Positions 1 to 8,732 of a stretch of 64,000 nt of DNA are shown here, piece by piece; the first letter of the stretch is position 1; each line of letters opens with the position of its first letter. The stretch is from contig NZ_CP020738.1 of the NCBI RefSeq assembly GCF_002097715.1, positions 2,666,001 through 2,730,000 on the forward strand, given 5' to 3'. The notes under the pieces were generated by a model, which had not been told where the DNA came from, did no database searches, and saw nothing but the letters and a program-made list of their open reading frames with translations. The stretch comes from Burkholderia ubonensis subsp. mesacidophila (GTDB lineage Bacteria > Pseudomonadota > Gammaproteobacteria > Burkholderiales > Burkholderiaceae). The translations under genes and the position numbers were made by a program.

Positions 1-409
1 GCAGCGTATTCCACGGGCCTTTGGACAGCCGCGCCGGCACGTTCTTCGCGTGACGGCGGCGCCACACGAACACCGCGCCGACCAGCATCGCGAGCGCCGC
101 GAGAAAGATCAGCTTGTCGAGCCACGGCGAATAGATTGCGAGGCCGTAGTTGACGAACACCAGCGCGAGCGCGGCGATCGCGCCGCCCGCCGTCGCGACG
201 TGCGTTTTCGCGATGTACGGATCGCGGGCGACCACATGGTGCAGGTCGACGAAATAGCGCTTCGGGATCGCGAACAGGTTCGCGACGCCGAACGCGCCGG
301 GCGCGGTGGCCCGCCCGAGACGCCAGTATGACGAGCGCTTCGCGACCGCGAACGCGAGCCCCGCCACCGACAGCCACAGCAATGCGGTAATCAGGAAGGA
401 CGGATTCAT
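1..409 (-). CDS. dgcB: DgcB-like membrane iron-sulfur protein, N-terminal part (cut by window edge)
   Basis: Partial gene: only about the first 136 codons are in the window, and the frame runs off the left edge without a stop. The start is the ATG at 409, four bases after the dgcA stop. The visible part has a hydrophobic segment at the N-terminus (about residues 4-22) and two more hydrophobic stretches around residues 75-95 and 100-118, with a basic, His-containing loop between. This fits the membrane anchor of DgcB, the ferredoxin/heterodisulfide-reductase-like subunit of dimethylglycine demethylase in Pseudomonas and Burkholderia. The cysteine clusters expected downstream lie outside the window. 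The DgcB call rests mainly on the position directly behind dgcA and on the N-terminal topology, so it is good but not proven. Confidence 0.75.
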   Translation of the reverse strand, partial: MNPSFLITALLWLSVAGLAFAVAKRSSYWRLGRATAPGAFGVANLFAIPKRYFVDLHHVVARDPYIAKTHVATAGGAIAALALVFVNYGLAIYSPWLDKLIFLAALAMLVGAVFVWRRRHAKNVPARLSKGPWNTL

Positions 410-413
410 GGCG

Positions 414-2477
414 TTAGAAATCCTTCACGAGACGCAGCGAGTCGTAGATCGCGCCATGGACGTTGTGCATCGAGATGCAGTCGCCGACACGGAACAGCAG
501 GAAACGGCCGTTGCCGAGCTCTTCCGACAGGCACGGCTGCGGCTCGGCCGCAAACAGCGTGTGCGGATCGATCTGGCCGCGGTTCAGCGACTCCGGCTTG
601 AGCTTCCAGTACAGCTCGTCGTTCGGCGACGACCCGTTCTCGATCACCACCTGGTCAACGGCGCGCTCTTCCAGTTCTTCCGTGTACTCGTTGCGCAGCA
701 CGGCGATCTTCTTGCCGTCCTCTTCATAGATGCGGTCGAGCATATAGTTCGGTGTAGGGATCACGCCAAGCGCGTACAGGCGGCGATAGAAGATCGGGAA
801 GGTCGTGCCGCCGCAATCGTCGGCGACCTTCACGTCGGGTGTGACGACCTCGACCTTCGAACCGCGGCTCGCCATGAAGTCGGCCACGCCCGCGCCCGCA
901 TGGGTGCTCACGCCGTCGAACAGCAGCACGTTCTGCTTCGGCTCGACCTTGCCGGTCAGGATGTCCCATGAGCTGACGGCCAGGCCCTCGGCCACGCCCC
1001 AGCCCGGCACCTGCCAGGTGAAGCTGGAGCCGCCCGTCGCGAGCACGACGATGTCCGGCTTCTCGGCCATGATCATCTTCTCGTCGGCGGCCACGCCGAG
1101 GCGGCGGTCGACGCCCAGGCGCTTCGTTTCCATGTCGAACCAGCGGATGATCCCCGACATCTGTTCGCGCTGCGGCGCCTTCGCCGCGATCATCACCTGC
1201 CCGCCCACTTCGGCGTTCTTCTCGAACAGCACGACGTCGTGGCCGCGCAGCTTCGCGACGCGCGCCGCCTCGAGGCCCGCCGGGCCGGCGCCCACCACCA
1301 CCACCTTGCGCTTCGGGCCGCGCGACTTCTCGATGATGTGCGGCATGGTCGATTCGCGCGAGGTGGCCGCGTTCTGGATGCAGAGCACGTCGAGGCCGTT
1401 GTACTGCCGGTCGATGCAGTAGTTCGCGCCGACGCACTGCTTGATCTCGTCCTCGCGGCCGTCGCGGATCTTGATCACCATGTGCGGATCGGCGATCTGC
1501 GCACGCGTCATGCCGACCAGGTCGATCATGCCGTTGGCGAGCAGGCGCTCGGCCTGGCCCGCATCGCGGATGCTCTGCGCGTGCATCACGGGAATCTTCA
1601 CCACCGACTTGATGCCGGCCGCGAGGTGCACGAACGGCTCCGGCGGCAACGCCATCGGCGGCATGCAGTTCGCGATCGTGTTGTGCGTATCCCCGCCGGA
1701 GCCGACCACGCTCAGGTAGTCGATCAGGCCCGTCTCCGACATCGCCTGCGCGATTTCCTTCAGCGCGTCGTGATCGAGGCCGTCCTCGTGGAATTCGTCG
1801 CCGCACATGCGCAGGCCGACGCAGAAATCCTTGCCGACCGCCTCGCGCACCGCCGTCAGCACCTCGATGCCGAAGCGCAGGCGGTTCTCCAGGCTGCCGC
1901 CCCATTCGTCGGTGCGATGGTTCGAGCGCTTGCTCCAGAACTGGTCGATCAGGTGCTGGTGGGCCGCCGAGATCTCGATGCCGTCCATGCCGGCGGCCTT
2001 CACGCGCTTCGCGGCCGCCGCGAAATCGCCGATGATGCGGCGGATTTCCTCGATCTCGATGATCTTCGCGTTGCCGCGGTGCACCGGCTCACGCACGCCC
2101 GACGGCGACATCAGGTGCGGCCAGTGCTCGCCGTGGAACGACGAGCGGCGGCCCATGTGCGTCGCCTGGATCATGATCTTCGCGCCGTGCTTGTGCATCG
2201 TGTCGGCCAGGCGCGTGAGCGGATCGATGATCTTGTCGGTCGACAGATTCACCGATTTCCACCAGCCCTGCGGGCTGTCGATCGACACCGGGCTCGACCC
2301 GCCGCAAATCGCCAGGCCGACGCCGCCCTTCGCCTTCTCTTCGTAATAGCGGATGTAGCGGTCGCCCGGCAGGCCGCCCGGCTCGGCATACACCTCCGCG
2401 TGGGCGGTGCTGACGATCCGGTTGCGCAGCGTCAGCTGGTTCAGCTGCATGGGTTTGAACAGGTGGGGATAACGCAT
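414..2477 (-). CDS. dgcA: Dimethylglycine demethylation protein DgcA (OYE-like/TMADH-family flavoprotein)
   Basis: 687 residues, the usual length for the trimethylamine dehydrogenase / 2,4-dienoyl-CoA reductase-like family. Residues 1-370 form an old-yellow-enzyme TIM barrel (LFKPMQLNQLTLRNRIV at the start). From about 390 a Rossmann FAD/NAD domain begins with VVVVGAGPAGLEAA. The product removes a methyl group from dimethylglycine to give sarcosine during glycine betaine breakdown, probably with DgcB and an electron-transfer flavoprotein as electron acceptors. In related TMADH the 4Fe-4S cluster is held by CxxCxxC...C. Here the segment reads CVGANYC followed eleven residues later by C, so the second cysteine is alanine. 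Neighbours (DUF5943 protein, M19 dipeptidase, glyA, gbdR) match the Pseudomonas PA5396-PA5399-type locus. An old-yellow-enzyme acting on another N-methyl substrate such as stachydrine is the main alternative. Confidence 0.88.
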   Translation of the reverse strand: MRYPHLFKPMQLNQLTLRNRIVSTAHAEVYAEPGGLPGDRYIRYYEEKAKGGVGLAICGGSSPVSIDSPQGWWKSVNLSTDKIIDPLTRLADTMHKHGAKIMIQATHMGRRSSFHGEHWPHLMSPSGVREPVHRGNAKIIEIEEIRRIIGDFAAAAKRVKAAGMDGIEISAAHQHLIDQFWSKRSNHRTDEWGGSLENRLRFGIEVLTAVREAVGKDFCVGLRMCGDEFHEDGLDHDALKEIAQAMSETGLIDYLSVVGSGGDTHNTIANCMPPMALPPEPFVHLAAGIKSVVKIPVMHAQSIRDAGQAERLLANGMIDLVGMTRAQIADPHMVIKIRDGREDEIKQCVGANYCIDRQYNGLDVLCIQNAATSRESTMPHIIEKSRGPKRKVVVVGAGPAGLEAARVAKLRGHDVVLFEKNAEVGGQVMIAAKAPQREQMSGIIRWFDMETKRLGVDRRLGVAADEKMIMAEKPDIVVLATGGSSFTWQVPGWGVAEGLAVSSWDILTGKVEPKQNVLLFDGVSTHAGAGVADFMASRGSKVEVVTPDVKVADDCGGTTFPIFYRRLYALGVIPTPNYMLDRIYEEDGKKIAVLRNEYTEELEERAVDQVVIENGSSPNDELYWKLKPESLNRGQIDPHTLFAAEPQPCLSEELGNGRFLLFRVGDCISMHNVHGAIYDSLRLVKDF

Positions 2478-2538
2478 CGCTGGCGACCTCTGGCGTTCGT
2501 GTGTCTCGTGTTGCGGGTGTTGTTCCGTGTCTGCTGTG

Positions 2539-3072
2539 TCAGTGAGCGATCGGCGACACTTCGAAGACGCAGTGGTCGTGGCCTTCCGCCGCGCACTGCA
2601 CTTCCGACGATCGCGCGCGCGGCGCGCCCTGGCCTTCCGGCGTCGTGTCGTTCACCCAGTCCATCGCGCCGGCGAACCAGCCCGCGAACATGTAGCAGAG
2701 CTTGCCTTCCTTGCCGGGCTGCTGGAGCACGAACGACGAGTGGCGCAATTCGATCTTCGCGCGCGCGCTGGCCGGGTCGGCCTCGATGATCGAGAACAGG
2801 CCCCAGCCGCGCTGCGACAGGCGCTTCAGGTAATGCTCGAACACCGCCATGCCGGTCAGGCCGTGCTGCTTCGCTTCCTTGTCGCACCAGTGGTACGCGG
2901 ACTTGTAGCCGGCCTTGTAGAGAATCTCGGCATACGCTTCGACGCCGAGCGCTTCCTCCACGGCGACGTGGTTGTTCGTGAAGAAGTGGCGCGGCACGTA
3001 CAGCATCGGCAGCGCGTCGGTGGTCCAGACGCCGGTATCGGGATCGACGTTGATCGGCAGTTGCGGTTGCAT
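2539..3072 (-). CDS. DUF5943 / V4R-domain protein of the dimethylglycine locus
   Basis: 177 residues, starting at the ATG at 3072 with GGAG upstream. A longer reading of the frame to 4077 would overlap the dipeptidase gene and is not real. The protein is soluble with no signal peptide. Its C-terminal half has the 4-vinyl-reductase (V4R)-like pattern, including a conserved Cys/His ending (CAAEGHDHCVFEVSP), reminiscent of V4R proteins that bind small ligands or zinc. Proteins of this family sit beside dgcA in Pseudomonas and Burkholderia, so a role in dimethylglycine or sarcosine metabolism is likely. No reaction can be assigned from sequence. It lies between dgcA (61 bases downstream) and the dipeptidase gene (155 bases upstream), on the same strand and probably in the same transcript. 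Confidence 0.8.
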   Translation of the reverse strand: MQPQLPINVDPDTGVWTTDALPMLYVPRHFFTNNHVAVEEALGVEAYAEILYKAGYKSAYHWCDKEAKQHGLTGMAVFEHYLKRLSQRGWGLFSIIEADPASARAKIELRHSSFVLQQPGKEGKLCYMFAGWFAGAMDWVNDTTPEGQGAPRARSSEVQCAAEGHDHCVFEVSPIAH

Positions 3073-3227
3073 CGTGGTGACTCCGTGAGGAAAATTCGCC
3101 GCGCGCCGCCCGCAGTTTCGCAGGTCTAGCAGGCGCGGCATCGTCCGCGCGCCCGCGCGGCTTGCGCGGGCACGTCCCGATTTTTCTAGTGTTGAATCGC
3201 TTGTGGCTGTCCGGCCCGGCGTGGCGC

Positions 3228-4199
3228 TTACGCGCCCCAGACGTCCTTGAACACGCGCACCCAGTTCTCGCCCATGATCTTGCGGATGCGCGATTCCTTC
3301 CAGCCGGCGCGCTCCATCGCCGCGGTCAGGTTCGGGAATTCGCCGATCGTGCGGATGCCGTCCGGGTTGATCACCTTGCCGAAGTTGGTCAGCTGACGAT
3401 AACGGCCCTTGTCGTGCGTCAGCATGTCGAAGAATTCCTTCGCGTAGTCCTGCGTGAAATCCGTGCCGATGCCGACCGCGTCTTCGCCGATCAGGTTCAC
3501 GACGTAGTCGATCGCTTCGATGTAGTCGGCGATCGTCGCTTCGATCCCGCGCTTCAGGAACGGCGCGAACATCGTCACGCCGACGAAGCCGCCCGCATCG
3601 GCGATCTCCTTCAGCTGCGCGTCGCTCTTGTTGCGCGGATGCTCCTTCAGGCCAGACGGCAGGCAGTGCGAGTAGCACACCGGCTTCTTCGAGAACGCGA
3701 TCGCCTCCGACGACGTGTTGCCGCCCACGTGCGACAGGTCGACCATGATCCCGACGCGGTTCATCTCGGTGATCACTTCGCGGCCGAAGTCCGACAGCCC
3801 GCCGTCGCGCTCGTAGCAGCCGGTGCCGACCAGGTTCTGCGTGTTGTAGCAGAGCTGCACGACGCGCACGCCCATGTCGGCGAACGCCTCGATGTAGCCG
3901 ATGTTGTCCTCGAACGCATGGGCGTTCTGGAAGCCGAGGATCACGCCGGTCTTGCCTTCCCGCTTCGCGCGGAAGATGTCGTCCGTCGTGCGCACCAGCG
4001 TCAGCAGCTCGCTGTTGTCGCGGATCTTCTTCTTCATCACGCCGATGTTGTCGACGGTCTTCGTGAAGTTCTCCCACACCGACACCGTGCAGTTCGCGGC
4101 CGTGATGCCGCCCTTGCGCATGTCTTCGAACACCGGTTTCTCGAACTTCGAGATGTTCAGCCCGTCGATGATGATGCTGTCCTGATGCAGCGTGCTCAT
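3228..4199 (-). CDS. Membrane dipeptidase family protein (peptidase M19)
   Basis: 323 residues with the renal-dipeptidase (M19) fold, a zinc-dependent amidohydrolase-type barrel. Visible family features are an early IIDGLNISKFE segment in place of the classical DGHND, a DLSHVGG motif near the middle and GIGTDFTQDY near residue 240. There is no signal peptide, so it should be cytoplasmic. The replacement of the usual HND by GLNISK suggests that metal binding differs from canonical dipeptidases. Members next to dgcA are conserved in glycine betaine loci. The substrate may be a sarcosine- or dimethylglycine-derived compound, but this is not established. The gene follows glyA on the same strand after 40 bases. 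Confidence 0.85.
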   Translation of the reverse strand: MSTLHQDSIIIDGLNISKFEKPVFEDMRKGGITAANCTVSVWENFTKTVDNIGVMKKKIRDNSELLTLVRTTDDIFRAKREGKTGVILGFQNAHAFEDNIGYIEAFADMGVRVVQLCYNTQNLVGTGCYERDGGLSDFGREVITEMNRVGIMVDLSHVGGNTSSEAIAFSKKPVCYSHCLPSGLKEHPRNKSDAQLKEIADAGGFVGVTMFAPFLKRGIEATIADYIEAIDYVVNLIGEDAVGIGTDFTQDYAKEFFDMLTHDKGRYRQLTNFGKVINPDGIRTIGEFPNLTAAMERAGWKESRIRKIMGENWVRVFKDVWGA

Positions 4200-4239
4200 A
4201 TCTGCCTCTCGCTTGAGTCTCTGGTCTTGTCGGTGTCGA

Positions 4240-5514
4240 TCAGTAAATCGGGAAGCGCTCGCAGAGCGCGAAGATCTCGCGGCGCACGCGCTGCTCGGTC
4301 GCGTGGTCGCCTTCCGGGTTCGCGCGCAGCGCGTCGAACACCTCGAGGATCAGGCGGCCGATCTCGCGGAATTCCGCGACGCCGAAGCCGCGCGTCGTGC
4401 CGGCCGGCGTGCCGAGGCGGATGCCCGACGTGACGGTCGGCTTCTCGGTGTCGAACGGAATGCCGTTCTTGTTGCAGGTGATGCCCGCGCGCTCCAGCGC
4501 CTGCTCGACCGGCGCGCCCTTCAGGCCCTTCGGCCGCAGGTCGACGAGCAGCAGGTGGTTGTCGGTGCCGCCGGTGACGAGATCGACGCCGCCCGCCTTC
4601 AGCACTTCGCCGAGCGCCTGCGCGTTCGCGAGCACGTTGTCGATGTAGGTCTTGAAGTCCGCGTGCAGCACTTCGCCGAACGCGACGGCCTTGCCGGCGA
4701 TCACGTGCATCAGCGGGCCGCCCTGCAGGCCGGGGAACACGGCCGAGTTGATCTTCTTCGCGATCTCCTCGTCGTTGGTCAGCACGAAGCCGCCGCGCGG
4801 GCCGCGCAGCGTCTTGTGGGTGGTCGACGTGACGACGTGCGCGTGCTCGACCGGGTTCGCGTGGCGGCCCGCGGCGATCACGCCCGCGATGTGCGCCATG
4901 TCGACCATCAGCTTCGCGCCGACGCTGTCCGCGATCGCGCGGAAGCGCGCGAAGTCGAGCTTGCGCGGATACGCGGAGAAGCCCGCGATGATCAGGTTCG
5001 GCTTGTGCTCGTGCGCGAGCGCCTCCACCTGGTCGTAGTCGATCAGCATCGTGTCGCGATTCACGCCGTACTGCACCGCGTTGAACCACTTGCCCGACAG
5101 CGCCGGCTTCGCGCCGTGCGTCAGGTGGCCGCCCGCGTCGAGCGACATGCCGAGCACCGTGTCGCCCGGCTTCGCGAGCGCCAGCATCACCGAGCCGTTC
5201 GCCTGCGCGCCCGAGTGCGGCTGCACGTTCGCATAGCCGGCGTTGAAGATCTGCTTCACGCGCTCGATCGCGAGCGCCTCGACTTCATCGGCGAATTCGC
5301 AGCCGCCGTAGTAGCGCTTGCCCGGATACCCTTCCGCATACTTGTTGGTCAGCACCGACCCCTGCGCTTCGAGCACCGCGCGCGACACGATGTTTTCCGA
5401 CGCGATCAGCTCGACCTGCGACTGCTGGCGTTCGAGTTCCTTCAGGATGGCGTTGCGGACCGGCGCGTCGCGCTCGGCGAGGGGCTGCGAGAAGAAAGAC
5501 TGGGTGTTCGACAT
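4240..5514 (-). CDS. glyA: Serine hydroxymethyltransferase
   Basis: 424 residues, full family length. The chosen ATG at 5514 gives the standard N-terminus MSNTQSFF; the frame is open further upstream but not conserved in character. GlyA converts glycine and 5,10-methylene-tetrahydrofolate to serine and tetrahydrofolate, using PLP. The Schiff-base lysine lies in [14 protein letters not shown] (Lys234). Other family motifs are [10 protein letters not shown] near the start and [13 protein letters not shown]. It is the first gene of the dimethylglycine/betaine cluster and divergent from gbdR. The context suggests a catabolic paralogue that assimilates the glycine and C1 units released from betaine, rather than the housekeeping copy. 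Confidence 0.96.
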   Translation of the reverse strand: MSNTQSFFSQPLAERDAPVRNAILKELERQQSQVELIASENIVSRAVLEAQGSVLTNKYAEGYPGKRYYGGCEFADEVEALAIERVKQIFNAGYANVQPHSGAQANGSVMLALAKPGDTVLGMSLDAGGHLTHGAKPALSGKWFNAVQYGVNRDTMLIDYDQVEALAHEHKPNLIIAGFSAYPRKLDFARFRAIADSVGAKLMVDMAHIAGVIAAGRHANPVEHAHVVTSTTHKTLRGPRGGFVLTNDEEIAKKINSAVFPGLQGGPLMHVIAGKAVAFGEVLHADFKTYIDNVLANAQALGEVLKAGGVDLVTGGTDNHLLLVDLRPKGLKGAPVEQALERAGITCNKNGIPFDTEKPTVTSGIRLGTPAGTTRGFGVAEFREIGRLILEVFDALRANPEGDHATEQRVRREIFALCERFPIY

Positions 5515-5964
5515 AGAGCATCCGTGACGAAGAATGGGGAGGCGGCGATCGATGCGCAAGGCCCGCCACGCCTGGGTTTCCGGCATGTCCAGGGCATGGC
5601 TGCCGACGGCTCTATTCTTGTCGTTCGGATTTTCGGTCGATTGATGAATTTAGACGCGTTCTTTGCCTTTTCCGCCATGCGCGTCCGTTTTATACAAGTG
5701 ATCGGTCGTGCTTTTTCGGATCGCCGGGCATCGCCGCCGCAGCGCGCCAACGGCCGGCAGGCACTGTGGCGGTGCCGCCGTCGCCCGCCGCGGGTGCAGC
5801 CGGTCACGGATTCGGTGCAGTGCAGCAGCGCGTTTGAGCCAAGTCAACGTATGTAGCTAGGGTTTAGCCGTATGGCACGCTTGTTGCGCTCGCTCACACA
5901 ATACCGCAGCCCGTTCCGTGCCCCGGGCCAATAGCTATTAGTAGAGATTCAAGGAACGCTCCCC
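5515..5964. promoter_or_regulatory. Divergent control region between glyA and gbdR (450 bases)
   Basis: No credible gene is present. The region must hold the promoters of the minus-strand glyA-dgc operon and of the plus-strand gbdR. The stretch 5640-5720 is noticeably richer in A+T than its surroundings and is a likely promoter area for glyA. A second A+T-rich patch at about 5925-5960 lies just before gbdR. I looked for a tandem glycine riboswitch upstream of glyA and saw no convincing aptamer. A GbdR binding site is expected, but I cannot place it by eye. Confidence 0.5.
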
Positions 5965-6987
5965 ATGTCGCCCGACCGCACAGCGTCGCTGTCTCATTTC
6001 GCGTTCATGCCGTTGCCCAGCTTCACGATGATTGCGTTCACGAATGCGATCGAGGTGCTTCGGATGGCGAATTACCTGAGCGGCCAGCCGCTCTACCGCT
6101 GGTCGGTGATCAGTCCGGAAGGCGGCCCGGTCACGGCGAGCAACGGCCTGACCGTCGACACCGGCCCGGCCGAATGCGCGGGGCAGCCGGATATCGTGTT
6201 CGTGTGCGGCGGCGTCGACGTGCAGCGCTCGACCAGCGCGGCCCACCTGTCGACGCTGCGCCGCTTCGCGCGTTCGGGCATTCCGCTCGGCAGCCTGTGC
6301 ACGGGCACCTATGCGCTCGCGAAGTCGGGCCTGCTCGCGGGCTACGCGTGCGCGATCCATTGGGAGAACATGTCCGCGCTGAAGGAGGAGTTTCCCGACA
6401 CGCGCTTCCTGAAGGAACTGTTCGTGATCGATCGCGACCGCATCACGTGCACGGGCGGCGTCGCGCCGCTCGACATGATGCTGAACCTGATCGCCGCGCG
6501 CGTCGGCACCGCGCGCGTCACGCAGATCGCCGAGCAGTTCATCGTCGAGCACGTGCGCGACACGAGCGCGCAGCAACGGATGCCGCTCGTCGCGCGGCTC
6601 GGTTCGGCGAACAAGTCGCTGTTCGAAGTGATCTCGCTGATGGAGAACAACATCGAGGAGCCGCTGTCGCGCGAGGAGCTCGCGCGGCTCGCGAACATGT
6701 CGCAGCGGCAACTGCAGCGGCTGTTCCGCGAGCATCTCGGCATGACGCCGACGCACTACTACCTCACGCTGCGGCTGCGCCGCGCGCGCGAGCTGCTGCT
6801 GCAGACCGACATGTCGATCATGCACATCACGATGGCGTGCGGGTTCCAGTCGGCGTGCCATTTCAGCAAGAGCTACCGCGACGCGTTCGGCGTGGCGCCG
6901 ACGCGGGAGCGCCGCAAGCAGGTCGCGCCGCTCGCGCAGGGGCCCGGCAGCGCATCGATCCCGACACTCGCGATGATGCATGCGTGA
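5965..6987 (+). CDS. gbdR: GbdR-type AraC/GlxA family activator of glycine betaine catabolism
   Basis: 340 residues. The N-terminal part (about 10-190) is a DJ-1/PfpI-like (GATase-1-like) sensor domain with SLCTGTYALAKSGLLAG and the GlxA-type IHWENMSALKEEFP segment. The C-terminal part (about 225-325) is an AraC-type double helix-turn-helix (LSREELARLANMSQRQLQRLF, then ITMACGFQSACHFSKSYRDAF). In Pseudomonas, GbdR senses glycine betaine and dimethylglycine and activates gbc, dgc, sarcosine-oxidase and related genes. Its divergent position next to the dgc/glyA operon supports the same role here. ArgR- or CdhR-type paralogues of the same family are the alternative. The start at 5965 has AAGGAACG upstream. 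Confidence 0.87.
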   Translation: MSPDRTASLSHFAFMPLPSFTMIAFTNAIEVLRMANYLSGQPLYRWSVISPEGGPVTASNGLTVDTGPAECAGQPDIVFVCGGVDVQRSTSAAHLSTLRRFARSGIPLGSLCTGTYALAKSGLLAGYACAIHWENMSALKEEFPDTRFLKELFVIDRDRITCTGGVAPLDMMLNLIAARVGTARVTQIAEQFIVEHVRDTSAQQRMPLVARLGSANKSLFEVISLMENNIEEPLSREELARLANMSQRQLQRLFREHLGMTPTHYYLTLRLRRARELLLQTDMSIMHITMACGFQSACHFSKSYRDAFGVAPTRERRKQVAPLAQGPGSASIPTLAMMHA

Positions 6988-7009
6988 CGCCTGCATCGCG
7001 TGACGTAAA

Positions 7010-7035
7010 AAAAAGCGGCCTTGCGGCCGCTTTTT
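7010..7035. terminator. Bidirectional rho-independent terminator
   Basis: A perfect 11-base-pair stem (AAAAAGCGGCC pairing with GGCCGCTTTTT) closes a four-base loop TTGC. The A run on one side and T run on the other make it usable on both strands. It sits between the convergent gbdR gene and the secreted propeller/discoidin gene. Confidence 0.9.
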
Positions 7036-7051
7036 CATTTCCGGTGGACGC

Positions 7052-8464
7052 TCAATACCCCCACACCTGCATTTCGTCGAGCGAGTAGCCCCACTGCGTC
7101 GCGCGCTTGGTGCCGTACATCCGCACGTAGCGGCCGTGGCCGTTGAGATTCGGGATCGCGACATGCCCCCACGCCACGCCGTTGTTGGTGGAGTAGATCG
7201 TCGTCCAGTTCACGTTGTCGTTCGACGTCTGGATCTGGTAGACGAGCGCGCCGGCGTCCCAGTAGAGATCGACGCCGTTGATGGTCTTCACGGACCCGAG
7301 ATCCACGGAGATCCATTGCGGATCGACGCCGGCGCCCTCCGGCGAATCCCAGCGCGTGCTGGTGGTGTTGCCGTCGAATGCCTTGTCCGGCGTCAGCGAC
7401 GCGTTGTAGCTGGCCGACGCGGCAGCGGGACGCCCTTGCGACAGCAGCGTGGTCTGGCCGGCGACCGTACCGCCGTAGTAGCTCGACCCGAGCTTGGCCT
7501 TCGTGGTGTCGGCGTTCACGCCGAACTGCGACAGGCTCCAGCGCTGGCCGGTCGTCACGTCGCCGACGTAGAGCTGATAGCCGCCGGCCGTCGTCGACGA
7601 GAAGAACAGGTAGTTCGTGCCGTTCACCGGCGCGGGGTCGGAGTTGTTGCTGATGCAGTCGTTGAGCGCGAGCTGATTCGGCGTCGACGCCGGGTCCGCG
7701 GTCTTCGAATAGATCTGATCGAGCTGGCTCGTGTCCTTCCAGCGCGCGTAGAACACCGCGCCGTCCGCGCGCACGATCGGATAGTAGGTCTGCAGGCCCG
7801 CCGGATTGTCGAACACGGCCGTGGCGCCGGTCGCGATCGTGCGCTTCATCAGGCCCATGTTCGCACCGGTGCCGGTGGCGTAGTAGACGGCGCTCGCGTC
7901 GGGCGCGAGAAACGGCATCGAATACTCGGCGCCGGCCGGCGCGTTGGTCAGGCTCACGACCGACGTGAACACCGGACCCGCGCTCGTGTACGACAGCGTC
8001 GCCTGCTTGACGTCGCCGTTCTGCTTGAACACGAGGGTCTTGCCGTCCGCGCTGAATTTCGGGTCTTCGTTGCGGGTGGCGCCCGTGCTGTTCGTCATGT
8101 TGATCGGCGGATTGCCGGTGCCGAGCTGAACCATGAACACGTTCCACGCGCCGTTCATGATGCCCATGAACGCGAGCCACTTGCCGTCCGGGCTGAACAC
8201 CGCGTTCATCGGATCGGTGATGCCCCACGAGCTCTTGCTCAACTGGGTCAGCGAGTGCGCCGCGAAATCGTAGAGGAACAGCTGGCTCGTGCCGTCGCCG
8301 TAGTTGACGTAGCTGTGATAGACGAGCTTGCCCGTGAGGGCGGCGGGGAACGACGCATTGGACTGGGCCGGCGGATTGCTGATGCAGGCCGCTTCGGCGG
8401 CGGCGCCGGACAGGTTGAGGGCGATACCGGCCACAAGGCCCGCGACGAGGGTCTTCGATTTCAC
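7052..8464 (-). CDS. Secreted TolB-like beta-propeller protein with C-terminal discoidin (F5/8 type C) domain
   Basis: 470 residues from a GTG at 8464, chosen because AGGA lies about ten bases upstream and because the product then begins directly with a clean Sec signal peptide (VKSKTLVAGLVAGIALNLSG, cleavage near AAAEA-AC). The next part (about 30-310) contains repeated segments of the TolB/WD40-like PD40 type, for example FSPDGKWLAFMG and FSADGKTLVFK, predicting a beta-propeller. The last 140 residues fit a galactose-binding/discoidin domain (DKAFDGNTTSTRWDSPEG, WISVDLGSVKTINGVDLYWD). An extracellular or periplasmic carbohydrate-binding role is inferred; no catalytic residues are recognised. 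The gene stands alone, divergent from the MocR regulator and convergent with gbdR behind a strong terminator. Confidence 0.82.
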   Translation of the reverse strand: MKSKTLVAGLVAGIALNLSGAAAEAACISNPPAQSNASFPAALTGKLVYHSYVNYGDGTSQLFLYDFAAHSLTQLSKSSWGITDPMNAVFSPDGKWLAFMGIMNGAWNVFMVQLGTGNPPINMTNSTGATRNEDPKFSADGKTLVFKQNGDVKQATLSYTSAGPVFTSVVSLTNAPAGAEYSMPFLAPDASAVYYATGTGANMGLMKRTIATGATAVFDNPAGLQTYYPIVRADGAVFYARWKDTSQLDQIYSKTADPASTPNQLALNDCISNNSDPAPVNGTNYLFFSSTTAGGYQLYVGDVTTGQRWSLSQFGVNADTTKAKLGSSYYGGTVAGQTTLLSQGRPAAASASYNASLTPDKAFDGNTTSTRWDSPEGAGVDPQWISVDLGSVKTINGVDLYWDAGALVYQIQTSNDNVNWTTIYSTNNGVAWGHVAIPNLNGHGRYVRMYGTKRATQWGYSLDEMQVWGY

Positions 8465-8732
8465 GCTGGGTGTTCCTGGGTGGAGGTGGAGACGCCGACA
8501 CACAAGACCCCGCGCAAACGCGCGAGACCACGGATCAGCCGTCAGGCAGCGTGAATTCCGTATGAGTTGAACGCCGGTTGAAAGAGGTGCCGAGAGGATG
8601 CCCGCGAACCGGACGAATGAAAAGGATCAGAGTCTTAAAAAATCAAGCGGATCAGATATGAGGACCAGATGGTGTGCGACGCGTGCCGTGCTACTCTTTT
8701 TTCAGCGAGGCACGGCTCGGCCGAGGACAGGC

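Noticed and set aside
5515..5964. Glycine riboswitch upstream of glyA
   Set aside because: No tandem aptamer core or conserved pairing was evident by eye; regulation by GbdR is a simpler explanation.
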